64,000 bases of DNA from Pseudocercospora fijiensis CIRAD86 (taxonomy: Eukaryota; Ascomycota; Dothideomycetes; Mycosphaerellales; Mycosphaerellaceae), in contig NW_006921533.1 in the NCBI RefSeq assembly GCF_000340215.1, forward strand, positions 7,417,671 through 7,481,670, read 5' to 3'. The notes below the pieces were generated by a model, which did no database searches, was not told the DNA's origin, and worked only from the letters and a program-made list of their open reading frames with translations. Both the position numbers and the translations under genes were made by a program. Positions 34,225-46,731 of the stretch are shown here, piece by piece; the first letter of the stretch is position 1; each line of letters opens with the position of its first letter.

Positions 34225-37200
34225 GTGTTACCCCTTATTACAATAATAGCCGGTTTATTACGAAGCAATAACAACCGTGCTGCCGCTAGCAGCGCTAGCA
34301 ACGACAACGCTAGTAGCATAGTACCTACTAAAGTGCCTACTAAAGTGCCTACTAAAGCACCTACTAAAGTGCCTCCTACTAAAGAGCCTACTACTAGGCC
34401 TACCGAAGAACCTATAATTCCAGGTAACGACCTAGAGTTGCCTATTAACGATATACTTAACAATATTGTTAATCGACGATATAGCTAGCTAGCCTTTAGC
34501 CCCTAGCTAGTAGCGAGACTTTAAGAAGCTACCTAAAACAGGCTCGCTACTTTGCGTTAGGAATAGTAGCTAAAGGATAACCTCCTCGAGCTTCGCCGCC
34601 TTTAGGAAGACCCTACTACTGCTAAACTAATAGTAGGGCCTTCCTTACTATTAGTCTAAAAGAAGGATGCTAAACTTAAGGACTACACTGTATTTAACGG
34701 CTCTAGTCGCAAGCAGTATAATAATTATATACGCGATTGTAAGCTTAACTAGCGAAATATACCGAGGGCCCTTCTAGACGACTATTTACTAGTCGTCTAT
34801 GCGATATAGTACATTAATAGCGACCTAAAACGTACCTAGGATAACTATTTTAATTCCCTCGATAATTAGACCGCTATTTAGTAGCAAACCTATAAAACTA
34901 TTATACTAGATACCCTTAGAAACCCTATACTAAGGCAATAACATGCTTAGGACCTATATCTTCGAGCTAAATAAAAGACTAATTAATCGGCTCGTTTATT
35001 TAAGGCCTATTTAAAAACCCTTAAAGACGACCTTCCGCCTAAAACTAATTCTATATAGATCTCCGAGATACGCCTAAAACTTAGATAGGAGCTTATCCTC
35101 GAATTGGACCGTCGCCGTATATTCGAACAAGCTAACCTAATACGTATTCAATTTATAGTCGAGGTAGAAACAGCTAAACGAGCTGTTTAGCTCTAATAAC
35201 GACTAGAATCGAGGATCCGACTAGCTAGTGCTAACCGCGGCAACTATAGTGCTTGCGGAGGAAACTAAGGTTCCTACTAAAACAATAGTGCTAACAATAG
35301 GAACAGTAACAATAACCGTAGAAGAGGCCGTAGCCGTCGGCTATATAGAGGAGGCTGTAATAGGGGCCGTAGAAGGGGCTCGTATCCCTATAATACTAAC
35401 CGCTCGACTAATAATAGTAGTAATAGCTATAGCAACCCCCTAACCGGACTGAAGTGCTTTAACTGTAACAGTACTAGCTATCTATTAGGCTAATGCGATA
35501 AACTAAGGGATTAGACCCGGATTAACCGCGCTTCCGCTAAATATAGGAAACACCTTTTAGTAGCTAACGCTACCCCTATAGGCTAACCTTCGAAAAAAGA
35601 GTAAGCGCCGCACTAACTATTAGCCTTATACGGCGTAAAACTATCGACATTGTGCTAGCTATTACACGCACCTGTCTTATAAGGATACGTATAGAACTAC
35701 CTATTAAACTAAGGTTATACTAGATCTAGGAAATTCGGTTAGCGCCCTTATTAATTACCGCCTAGCTAAGCAATTAGACCTCCGACAATTGCCTAGAACT
35801 AATATACTAACCCTTGCTTAGTTTAATAACGCTCGGCACTTAACCTATAGAGCCTACTATATTCCTATAGTTCTAAAGGACGACCTCGGCAATAAACGTT
35901 TATTAGACTTTACTGCCTATATAGTAGATATAGACAACCTCCTATCCGATATTATTATTAGCAACCCTGTTCTTAAACACTATGCTATAGTTATAGACTT
36001 AGGCAGTTAATAATAGCGATTTAGAATCGCTAGGAGGGAGGACATTAAACACATTAATATTAGCGAGTGTCCTAACAATATTAAGGTTCTGTTTATTAGT
36101 ACCCTAATACTAGCCTCCGCCTTAGCTAACCCGACTACTAACCTACTTAGTAGAGATAACGATAAACCTGTGCCCCCTAATAGTATAGACCCTAATTAGC
36201 TTGCTCGTATACTATAGCCTATTCGAGAGACCTATATCGATATGTTTAAACACTACCTAGCATCGACATTGCCTATATTTAAAGAGACGGACTATAAGAT
36301 CGATATTATATAGGGCAAGGAGGTTCCTTTTAGGCCCCTCTATAACCTTAGTAAACGGGAGCTTGCTATACTGCGTAAGTACCTAGATAAGAACCTAGCT
36401 AATAGTCGAATTTAGTACAGTAACAGCCCTACTAGTATACCTATCCTATTCGTACCGAAGAAGGATAGTAGCCTACGCCTATATATCGACTATCGTAGGC
36501 TTAACGCTATTACTATTAAAGACCGCTGTCTACTTCCGCTTATTAATAAGACCCTCGATCGCCTTTCTAGCGCCTATTTCTATACTATATTAGACATTAA
36601 CGATGCGTACTATCGTATCTGTATTCGTAAGGGCGATAAATAGAAGATAGCCTTCCGCACTCGCTATAGCTATTTCGAGTATTTAGTTATACTATTTAGG
36701 CTAGCTAATGCCCCTGCTATATTCTAGTCCTATATTAATCGGGCCCTATTAGGCCTATTAGACTACCTCTGTATAGTTTACCTAGATAACATCCTAGTTT
36801 ACACACACTTACCTAATATTGCGGAATACTAGGCTATAGTCCGCAAGGTACTCGATCGCTTAAGGACCTATAGACTATATTGCAAGCCTTCTAAATGCAC
36901 CTTCGCTACTAAGGAGGTAGCCTTCCTTAGCTTCCTCGTATTAACCGAGGGTATTAAGGCTAATCCTAATCGAATTAAAACTATTACTAAATAGCCTGTT
37001 CCTACGTTAATTAAGGAACTGTAGTCGTTCCTTAGTTTCGCTAATTTCTATCGCCGCTTTATAGAGGGCTATTTACGGTATGTAATGCCTCTAACTGAGC
37101 TTACTAAAACTAAGGCTAATCTATCTAGAGAGTTCAAATAGACTAACAAAACACAAGCCGCTTTTAACGGTCTAAAGCAACGCTTTACTAAAGTCCCCTT

Positions 37201-39500
37201 ATTACACTATTTCGTGCTAAGCAAGCAGATCCGAATTAAGACTAACGCTTTATAGTTCGCTATATCGGCTATTATATTATAGCAATCAGATAATAACTAT
37301 TACTAGTACCCGATTGCCTTCTTTTTACAAAAAATAATCGATATAGGGCGTCGATACGAGACCTACGAGTAAGAGCTCTTAGTAATCGTAGAAGCCTTCA
37401 AGTATTAGCGCTACTATCTCGATAGTGCTTAGCACACAATTCAGGTCTATACAGACTATAACAACCTCCGTAGAATTACGAAGGTTACTAGGGTTATAGG
37501 TCGATAGGCTAGATAGGCCGTCTACCTCGCCGGGTTTGATTTTAATATATTATATCGGCTAGGCGTAAGCAACCCTACTAATAGCCTATCGAGGCGACCT
37601 AATTACGATAGCGAGACTTAGTACATTAATTCATTGTTTCTAACCCTATAGTATAAGATTGCTATAGCCCGTATTGTTAATAAGCAAGCGTAGGATAAGC
37701 GGACTTCCGGACCCTACGGCGGCAACAAATACTATAGCGGAGTTGTCGTTCTTCTAGTATGCGTTAGAAAGGACGTAGATCGCTCGAGCTATAATAACTC
37801 GATTAAAGACATTGCTATTTATAGTAATAGCCTATATAGCGATAGCACTATAGAAGAGGTTATAGTAGTTCCGGCTACTAGTACTATTAGATATATACAA
37901 TACGTACCTCGTTTAATAGCGAGGGTACTATTAAATAACCTTATAAATAGGGATAGTTAATCGTTTATAGATAAGCTATTACGGGCTTAGTAGAGGGACG
38001 CCTTTGCTATTAACCGTATTAATAGGCTTATAAGTAGGCGAACGACTCGATCTAGCAAGAGTAATTAGTCGATCGACGATAAAGGTTACTTAAAGTTTAA
38101 GGGTAGATACTATATCCCCGCTAAACAATCGATTAGATAAGAGCTTTTAAAGCGACACTATAATAGTGAGCTTGCTAGTTACTATAGCATAGAGAGGTCG
38201 TACGAGTTACTATCGCGTATATACTACTAGCTAAATAGTAAGCGGCATATAAAAGAATACGTACAGACCTATATAGTATGCTAGCGTATTAAAGCACTAA
38301 AGCACCTACTATTTAGCGAGTTGTCTTTACTTCCTGTTCCTAGGAAGCTATTCGCAGAACTTACAATAGATTTTATTATAGGCCTTCCTCCTACTAAGCG
38401 TAGGGGTAGCAAGGATATGTATAATACTATCCTTGTTATAGTAGATCGATTTACTAAAGGCGCTCGATATATCCCGGCGCGGAAAGATTAGACTGCTATT
38501 AATATAGTAGAAGCGCTATAGACTAATATCTTCTATACCTATTAGGGAACCCCTAAGGGGATAGTATCTAATCGTAGATCGACACTAATATCTTACTATT
38601 AGAGCGAGATTTGCTTATAGCTAAGACTAAAGCATCGGCTATCGACAGCCTTCTATCTATAGACTAACGGTTAAATAGAGAGGCAGAATACTACCCTATA
38701 GCAGTACCTACGCAGCTATATTAATAAGAACCCCGAGGATTGGGTTAATCTCCTATAGCCTACAGAATTCGTATACAACAATAGCGTACACTTATCTACT
38801 AAGGTTTTACTATATATAGCTATAATAGGCTAAAACGCCGCGTTACTATAAGATCTATTTACCTCGCTCGAGGCCGAGCGTAAGGAGAGGGAAGCGCGCT
38901 AAGTACTAGAGACACTAGCGGCAATAGAACGTATCTAGAAGATGCGAGAAATCTATACTAAGATAGCTAAGAAGCTAACAAAGGCTTAAGAGTACTAAAA
39001 GACCTACTACGATAAGCGCTATATACTAATAACCTTCAAACAAGGCGATATAGTTATGCTTAGCACGAAGAACCTCCGCATCCGCAAACACCTATCGCCT
39101 AATAGCAAAACAAGGCCTAAGCTCGCACTAAGATATATTAGTCCATTCCGTATCCGAGAGGCTAAGGGCATATAGGCCTATTAGTTGTAGCTTCCCCTTT
39201 ATTATACTATCTATAACACCTTCTATATATCCCTCCTTAAGCCGTATTACCTACGCGAAGGGGATAAAGCCCCTACTAAACACGAAGACATACTAGCGGA
39301 TAGTAAAGAGCTATAGTCTATAGAACGTATCCTATAGCACTAGACTAGGAAAGGCAAGAAAGAGTACCTATTAAGATAGTAAGGCTATTTACTAGAATAG
39401 GACTTATAGGAAGCTAAAGGTTCCTTTAAGGACATAACCGGGTTGTTAGATAAGTATTAGACTAGTATAAAGAATAAGAAGAAGGCTAAGGGCCTATAAT
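34225..39500 (+). pseudogene. gag-pol of copy C
   Basis: Gag start at about 34225 with five Pro-Thr-Lys repeats (34318-34400). An Arg/Gly/Asn-rich part lies at 35200-35420. The zinc knuckle Cys-X2-Cys-X4-Tyr-X4-Cys (35455-35496) has its His replaced by Tyr. Protease, reverse transcriptase (36240-37000, YLDN at 36778-36790), RNase H (37200-37500), integrase (38000-38650) and a chromodomain-like C-terminus (about 39300-39460, GKKEYLLR..GYL..) follow, so the family is a chromovirus. TAG/TAA stops are frequent. Confidence 0.85.
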
Positions 39501-40781
39501 ACTACCTAGGAATAATACTACCTAGGAATAATACTACCCCCGGGGTGCTATTAGCTAACTAATTAGAGGCAAGCAATTGTTAGTAACGAAGGATAATAAG
39601 ACTATACTACTATAGTAGATACGTACCGAGCGTTAACAAACGCGCTATAACTATTAACTAATCGCACGCTCTTTTAAGGGGCTCTACCTCTTTACTAATG
39701 CGCCCTATAAGGCCTTCTCCTAGCACTTAGGTCCCTCTCTTATTCCTTTATTCTATCGAGGCCTCGAGGCCTAGGCAATCGGCGCGGCTAGCGCGGCTAT
39801 ATTAGTAACGGTATTGCGGAGTATATTGCTGTTTAAGAAAGGAAGGATATAGCTATATTAGTAACGGTATTGCCGAGTTGTTATTAGTTAAAGAAGGAAA
39901 TTAGAAGAAGGTAAAGTTGACGCTAAGACGACTAGCGCCGCTATTATTAATATTACCTGCTATTGTCGCTACACTTGCGAAGACAACCTTACCTATACTA
40001 CAGCCTAAGGCCGGAAGCGCGCTATACTAATTAAGTTAAAAGAATAGCTATATTAAAGGTTTAATTAAAACTTTAAGGCCGAGTTAAAACTTTAAGCCGT
40101 CTAAAAGATTAAGCGACTAATAGACTAACTAAGGGCAAAAACTATAGAGCTAAGTTAGCCGGGGTCGATCTTGCGGATAATAGGTTACTCCTCGATCTTT
40201 CCGACCCTTTAAGCGAGGCGAACCTTAACTATTGCACTTATAATAGCCCTTACCTATAGAAACTAGACAACTGTATTTTTGAAAAGATAAGATAAGATTA
40301 ACAATTGAAGGCTACTAAACCTAACTAATTAGGGCTAGCGAAACTACGAACAATAATAGTCCTCGTAATAATAAGAACAATCCCTCGGAAACGGACAAAC
40401 CCTCGGAGCGGACATTTCTAGGTCTTTTAGAGTAGACGCAAAGAACTCGGACAACCTTACTTAGAACGGGGGTAGTACTACAATACCCCGTATACCTACC
40501 TATTATAGTAGGGAAGGTACGCTTGTATTATAATTAGTTACTAGCCTTTAATTCACATAGCTATATAACACCTTATTATTACTATAGTAGCAGTAGTAGC
40601 GCAGTTAGAAGTTAGACATTATGTTAGAGGTAAGGTTTAATATAGTTACATAATTAGGTAGTTAAGTATTTAATTTAGCGCGGACTAAGCGGCTTATTAG
40701 ACCTGCTAAGTTAGTAGTAATAGAGGTTAAGACTAGAACAAAGACCGGCTACGAGGGCGCGGCCTTTAGAAGGGAAGCGTA

Positions 40782-40979
40782 TATTAGGACTAAAGAGGTT
40801 ACACGTAGTTAGTATGTAACCGGGCTCGAGTAAAGCTAGGGTCTCGATGCCTTAGGCAGGGCTTAGCGCTTAGCAGTAGGCTAACTTGCCTACCTTCCTC
40901 CCTCTCCTTCTAGCTCCTTATCGAATACTACTCGTACCTACTACTACCCTATCTACCTACTAACATAACCCCTATTATA
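40782..40979 (+). repeat. 3' LTR of copy C
   Basis: Matches 33770-33967; differences are G/A and C/T, with this LTR usually in the G/C state. Confidence 0.94.
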
Positions 40980-40984
40980 CGCGG

Positions 40985-43900
40985 GGTCCGGAAGTCCGCT
41001 TATCCTACGCTTGCCTTATAGCAAGGTCTATAGCAATCTTATACTATAGGGTTAGAAACAAAGAATTAATATATTAGGTCTCGCTATCGTAATTAGGTCG
41101 CCTCGATAGGCTATTAGTAGGGTTACTTACGCCTAGCCGATATAATATATTAAAATCAAACCTAGCGAGGTAGACGGCCTATCTAGCCTATCGGCCTATA
41201 ACCCTAGTAACCTTAGTAATGCTACGAAGGTTGTTATAGTCCGTATAGACCTAAATAGGGTGCTAAGCACTATCGAGATAATAGCGCTAGTACTTAAAGG
41301 CTTCTACGATTACTAAGAGCTCTTGCTCGTAGGTCTTATATCGGCGCTCTATATCGAGTATCTTTCGTAAGAAGAAGGCAATTAGGTACTAGTAGGTGTT
41401 ATTAGCCTATTATAATATAATAGCTAATATAGCGAACTATAAAGCGTTAGTCTCGATACGGATCTAGCTACTTAGTACGAAATAGTATAGTAAGGGAACT
41501 TTAGTAAAGCGTTGCTTTAAACCGTTAAAAGCGGCTTATACTCTATTAGTCTATTTAAACTCTCTAGTCGGGTTAGCCTTAGTTTTAGTAAGCTTAGTTA
41601 GGGGCATTACGTATCGCGAATAGCCTTTAATAAAGCGGCGATAGAAATTAGCGAAGCTAAGGAACGACTGTAGCTCCTTAATGCTAGTAGGTGTTAGCTA
41701 TTTAGTAATAGTTTTGATCCGATTAGGGTTAGCCTTTATACTATTAGTTAATACGAGGAAGCTAAGGAAGGGCACCTCTTTAGCAGCGAAGGTGCATTTA
41801 GAGGGCTTATAGTATAAGCTATAGGCCCGTAGGCGGTCGAGTACCTTACGTACTATAACCTAGTGTTCTATAATATTAGGTAAATAGGTATAAACTAGGA
41901 TGTTATCTAGGTAAACTATATAGAGGTAGTCTAATAGGCCTGAAAGGGCCCGATTAATATAGGACTAAAATGTTGTAGGGGCGTTAGCTAGCCTAAATAG
42001 CATAACTAAGTACTCGAAATAGCTATAGCGAGTGCGGAAGGCCGTCTTCTATTTATTACCCTTACGAATACGAATGCGGTAATAGGCGTCCTTAATGTCT
42101 AATATAGTATAGAAGTAGGCGCTAGAAAGGCGATCGAGGGTCTTATTAATAAGCGGAAGTAGACAGCGGTCTTTAATAGTAATAGCATTAAGCCCTCTAT
42201 AATTAATATATAAACGTAGGCTACTATCCTTCTTTAGTACGAACAGGATAGGTGCACTAGCAGGGCTATTACTATACTAAATTCGACTATTAGCTAGGTT
42301 CTTATCGAGGTACTTACGTAGTATAGCAAGCTCTCGCTTACTAAGATTATAGAGGGGCCTAAAGGGGACCTCTTTGCCCTCTATAATATCAATCTTATAA
42401 CCCGTCTCTTTAAATATAGGCAGTGTCGATACTAGGTAGTGTTTAAATACATTAATATAGGTCTCTCGAATAGGCTATAGTATACGAGCAAGCTAATTAG
42501 GGTCTATGCTATTAGGGGGCATAGGCTCGTCGTTATCTCCTAATAGGTCGACTATTAGGTTAGCTAAAGTAGAGGCTAGTATTAGGTTGCTAATAAATAG
42601 GACCCTAATATCGTTAGGGCACTCGCTAGCATTAATGTGTTTAATATCCTCTTTTCTAGCGATTCTAAATCGCTACTATTAGCTGCCTAGGTCTATAGCT
42701 ACGGCGTAGTATTTAAGGATAGGGTTACTAATAATAATATCAGATAGAAGGCTGTCTATCTCTACTATATAGGCAGTAAAGTCTAGTAGGCGTTTATTTC
42801 CGAGGTCGTCCTTTAGGACTATAGGAACATAGAAGGCCCTATAGGTTAAGTGCTAAGCGTTATTAAACTAAGCAAGGGTTGGCAGGTCGGCCCTATTTAA
42901 TTGTCGAAGGTCTAATTACTTAGCTAGGCGATAGCTAATAAGGGCGCTAACTAAATTGCCTAGGTCTAGTATAACCTTAGTCTTATAGTTAGTACTATAC
43001 GTGTCCTATATAAGACAGGTGCGTATAATAGCTAGTATAATATCGATAGTCTTACGCCGTATAAGGCTAATAGTTAGTGCGGCGCTTATTCTTTTTTCGA
43101 AGGTTAGCCTATAGGGGTAGCATTAGCTACTAAGAGGTGCTTTCGGTACTTAGCGGTAGTACGGTCGATTCGGGCCTAATCCTTAGGTTTATCGTATTAG
43201 CCTAGGAGATAGCTAGTGCTATTATAGTTAAAGCACTTCAATCCGGTTAGGGGATTGCTATAGCCGCTATTGCTACTATTGTTAGTTAAGCGATTAGTAT
43301 TATAGGGATACGAGCCCCTTCTACGGCCCCTATCGCGGCCTCCTCTATATAGTTGCCGGCTACGGCCTCTCCTACGGTTATTATTACTGTTCCTATTATT
43401 AGCACTATTGTTTTAGTAGGAACCTTAGTTTCCTCTATAGGCACTATAGTTGCCGCGGTTAGTACTAGCTAGTCGGATCCTCGATTCTAGTCGTTATTAG
43501 AGCTAAACAGCCCGTTCGGCTGTTTCTACTTCGACTATAAATTAAATGCGCGTTAGGTTAGCCTATTCGAATATACGGCGGCGGTCTAGTTCGAGAATAA
43601 GCTCCTATCTAAGCTTTAGGCGTATCTCGGAGATCTATATAGAATTAGTCTTAGGTAGCAAATCGTCCTTAAGGGTCTTTAGATAGGCCTCGAAGGATTA
43701 AGAGGTTTAGTCGGCCTTTTGTTTAGTACGTAGGTATTAGTCTTAGGCGTGCTGCTAGCGTAATATAGGGTTGCTAAGGGTATTTAGCATAATAGTCTTA
43801 TAGTCCTGCTATTAAACAGCGGTCTAATTAGTAAGGGAGTCGAAATAGTTATCCTAGGTGCGTTTCGGGTCGCTATCGATATACTATATAGCGTAGACGA

Positions 43901-44457
43901 CTAATAAGTAGTTATCTAGAAGAGCTCTTAGTACATTTCTCTAATTAAGCTTATAGTTACGAAAATAGTCGTTATATTGCTTTCGACTAGAGCTATTAAA
44001 TACAGTATAGTCCTTGAGTTTAGTATCCTTCTTTTAAATAGTTAGTAAGGAAGGCCCTACTATTAGCTTAGTATTAGTAGCTAGGGCTTCCTATAGGCGG
44101 TAAATTTCGAGGAGGTTATCCTTTAGCTATTGTTCTTAACGTAAGGCAGTAAGCCTGTTCTAAGTAGCTTCTTAAAGTCTCGCTACTAGCTAGGGGCTAA
44201 AGGCTAGTTAGCTATATCGTCGATTAACAATGTTATTAAGTATGTTATTAATAGGCAACTCTAGGTCGTTACCTAGAACTATAGGTTCTTCGGTAGGCCT
44301 AGTAGTAGGCTCTTTAGTAGGTGCTTTAGTAGGCACTTTAGTAGGCACTATACTACTAGTATTGTTATTACTAGCGCTGCTAGCGGCGCCGCGGTTATTG
44401 TTGCTTCGTAATAAGCCGGCTATTATAATAGGGGGTAGGACTAATAATGTATTGTAG
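40985..44457 (-). pseudogene. gag, protease, RT and RNase H of copy D
   Basis: Minus-strand Gag (start near 44457, three Pro-Thr-Lys repeats), zinc knuckle near 43225, reverse transcriptase with YLDN at about 41898-41916 and RNase H to about 41250. The coding region is cut at 40980 by copy C. Confidence 0.8.
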
Positions 44458-44699
44458 CCCCTTATCGTGCGGATATAGCGGAATTAGTAGGTATCGGCCT
44501 AGTATGCTTAACTTAGTATAATAGGCCGTATAGGAGGCCTTGCTTAATAATTAGTACGGTTGTTTTTAGTAGAATAGTACGTATAGGTCCCGTTCTTTAG
44601 GCGTAATATAGTTAAATCGATAGTTTTCGTAGCTATACCGCTAAAAGCTTGAAATAAGGACTATCTAGCTACTACCCTTAAAGAGTAGATCGAATACTA

Positions 44700-44888
44700 T
44701 ATAATAGGGGTTATATTAGTAGGTAGATAGGGTAGTAGTAGGTATAAGTAGTATTCGATAGAGATCTAGGAGGAGAAGGAGGAAGGCAGGCTAGTTAGCC
44801 TAACGCTAAGCGCTAAGCCCTACCTAAGGCACTAAGACCCTAGCTTCACTCGAGCTAGTTATATACTAATTACATATAGCCTCTAATA
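44700..44888 (-). repeat. 5' LTR of copy D
   Basis: Starts TATAATAGGGG and ends CTCTAATA. The self-primer pair is present: AGTATTCGAT at 44750-44759 in the LTR and ATCGAATACT at 44689-44698 just outside it. Confidence 0.92.
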
Positions 44889-45300
44889 TAAGATTTGCTC
44901 CCTTGCTTCGAGTAAGCCCTTCTTTCGATTTAAACGTTCTTTACTAGAAGTCGTTAAGCCTTTATCTCGCTTCTTACATCGTTTTAATAGCTTTATATCG
45001 TCGCTCTAATCCGCTCTATCGTCGCCGTACTTCCGTTTTAGCCTTACCGGATTTTTGCTATTCTTGCCTTTCTACTAGTTACGTTAGTCCTCTATCGCCG
45101 TACTCTAGTATACGTTACCTTTATAAATTTCGATCTAATGCTAGTCGCTATATATAAACGAGTCTCCTTCCTATTTTCTTCTTTAAATCTAGTATCCCTA
45201 TTCGACTCTATCGAGTTAGATAACGACTTAGTTCTATATTTATCTTCTTTGTAGTTACGACCTATCCTAAGTATCTTAGTATACTATAACGAGTAGTAGT
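44889..45300 (-). pseudogene. long unidentified reading frame, 5' part (split by element D)
   Basis: The frame runs on the minus strand and joins across copy D into 23237-21640. It is Lys/Arg-rich (blocks LKRKYGDDRAD, LLKRCKKRDKG, LNRKKGLLEARE), with only TAG/TAA interruptions. The basic, charged character suggests a nucleic-acid-binding or coiled-coil N-terminal part. Not recognised. Confidence 0.45.
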
Positions 45301-45359
45301 ATTATTACGAATCTGTAAGAACCTGATTAAGTAAAGTCTCCTATCCTGCCTTAGCAAGC

Positions 45360-45626
45360 CTATATAACAATTATGTAATGTTATTACGTGCACTGCGGTA
45401 CTGCCGCGCTAGCGCAAAGCCTGCTTAGCGTATACGCGGAAAAGCTCGGTCGCTCGTACGTAGACCCCGTAGTAGTTCGGGTTGGTTTAGTTTGGTTTGC
45501 TAAGCCGAAACTCTAGTTTAGTTTAGGTTAGTTTGCTAAGCAACTATATAAGTAGCTAGTTCGAACTATATAATTTATCGGTTTTTAAGAAGTGTACGAA
45601 TGTATACGTAGCTTTAAGCAAGCCCT
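45360..45626. other. repeat terminus-like sequence
   Basis: A GC-richer patch (45390-45480) is followed by a GGTTTAGTTTGGTTTGCTAAGC-type motif occurring twice (about 45487-45540). Such GGTTTGGTTT subterminal runs are common in hAT elements, so this may be the distal end of the hAT element whose transposase is at 50030-52303. No matching inverted repeat is visible in the window. Confidence 0.3.
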
Positions 45627-45710
45627 TTATAAGACTTAGCAGTGTAGCCGGCAGCGTAGCCGGCATTTTTAGTCCTTAGTACTTATAGAATTTTCGAATC
45701 CTACTTAGGC
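45627..45710. repeat. direct repeat, copy 1 of 2
   Basis: CTTTATAAGACTTAGCAG, GTAGCCGGC and TTTTAGTCCTTAGTACT with ATTTTCGAA recur in the same order at about 46463-46530. The two copies bracket the reading frame at 45891-46380. Confidence 0.65.
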
Positions 45711-45890
45711 TACGTAGTTGTATAAAGGTACTTATATAACCTCAAATCTATAGACAATTAGCTAAGGGCACTAACTAATTAAAAGCATATACATATATAT
45801 AAGGCATTATAGTTCAGTTCGGAAACTGTACTCCTTAGGTATAAATTTTATCCTTTCGTTTACAGTTCAATTCCCTAACTGCTTAGTAGA

Positions 45891-46380
45891 ATGTCTTTAT
45901 CTAGATCTAGGTAGAACTTATCGATTTCCGTCGAAGCTCTCCGTAAGAAGTTTATATACTTTCCTACTGAACTATACTCTAACATTAAGTACTAGGATAG
46001 CTCCTCCCTCGACATCGGCACTATATACGAAACAGCTATAAGGTAGCTCTATAGGGCGTTCTACTAGTTACTCGCTATACTACGGCCGAATACTAGTTCG
46101 TTCCTTAGAACTCTAGGTTATTTAGCAGATATTAAGGATAGGGTAGGTAGTAACTTCGTATTGTATAAGGAAGTAGAGGCTACTATAGAGGAGTCCTTCA
46201 ACCTATAGAAGATAGTAAAAGATATAGAGGCAGCTACAGGTCTAGGTACCTAGTTGAATTTCTAGTAGGTAGAGTATAAGGATATTTAGTAGGAGTATTA
46301 GGTAGAGTTGCGAAAGCAGGTATATAATATAGTCTAGAGAACAGCGATAATGCCTATAACTATAAGTATTAGGTTCTTTA
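45891..46380 (+). pseudogene. unidentified small protein frame, RIP-mutated
   Basis: From ATG 45891 a plus-strand frame of about 160 codons has only TAG stops. It begins MSLSRSR, and later blocks include SVEALRKKFIYFPTELYSN and LRTLGYLADIKDRVGSNFVL. A possible intron end (TTTACAG at about 45864) lies upstream. The protein would be mostly helical and charged. No family recognised. It sits between two direct repeats and is less mutated than its surroundings. Confidence 0.4.
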
Positions 46381-46462
46381 ATCTTCTTCCTTTTTTCCTT
46401 GTTTTCTTTTTCTAAAAATCTAAACTAATACAAATTAACTAGAATGTCTATCTTCTTTTAGT

Positions 46463-46530
46463 TCTTTATAAGACCTAGCAGCGTAGCCGGCCTTTTAACT
46501 CCTTAGTACTAACGGGATTTTCGAAGACTT
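46463..46530. repeat. direct repeat, copy 2 of 2
   Basis: Partner of 45627-45710, about 830 bp away, same orientation, same order of blocks, shortened between GTAGCCGGC and CTCCTTAGTACT. Confidence 0.65.
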
Positions 46531-46731
46531 CTATTCCGTACGGCTAATAAAGTATACTATACTATATATATATGCTTAGAGAGTATTTAGAGCGCGGTAT
46601 GTAGCGCCGTATAACCGCGGCTTATTTCGTATATAGAAAAGCTTATAGACGATACTACGAACATCCTTCCTACTAGAACATCTATCCTACCTAGCACTAT
46701 CTCGAATATAGATATTCTACCCTTTTAGAAT

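Larger units (their letters stand above)
33770..40979 (+). mobile_element. Ty3/gypsy LTR retrotransposon, copy C, inside D
   Basis: Complete 7.21-kb element in plus orientation with 198-bp LTRs and a perfect CGCGG target duplication (33765-33769, 40980-40984). It interrupts copy D between RNase H and integrase. The polypurine tract AGAAGGGAAG lies directly before the 3' LTR (about 40769-40778). LTR ends are TATTAGGAC and CTATTATA. Confidence 0.95.

Noticed and set aside
35228..35443. 71-residue Val/Ile/Thr-rich frame in copy C
   Set aside because: Out-of-frame shadow of the Arg/Gly/Asn-rich part of Gag.
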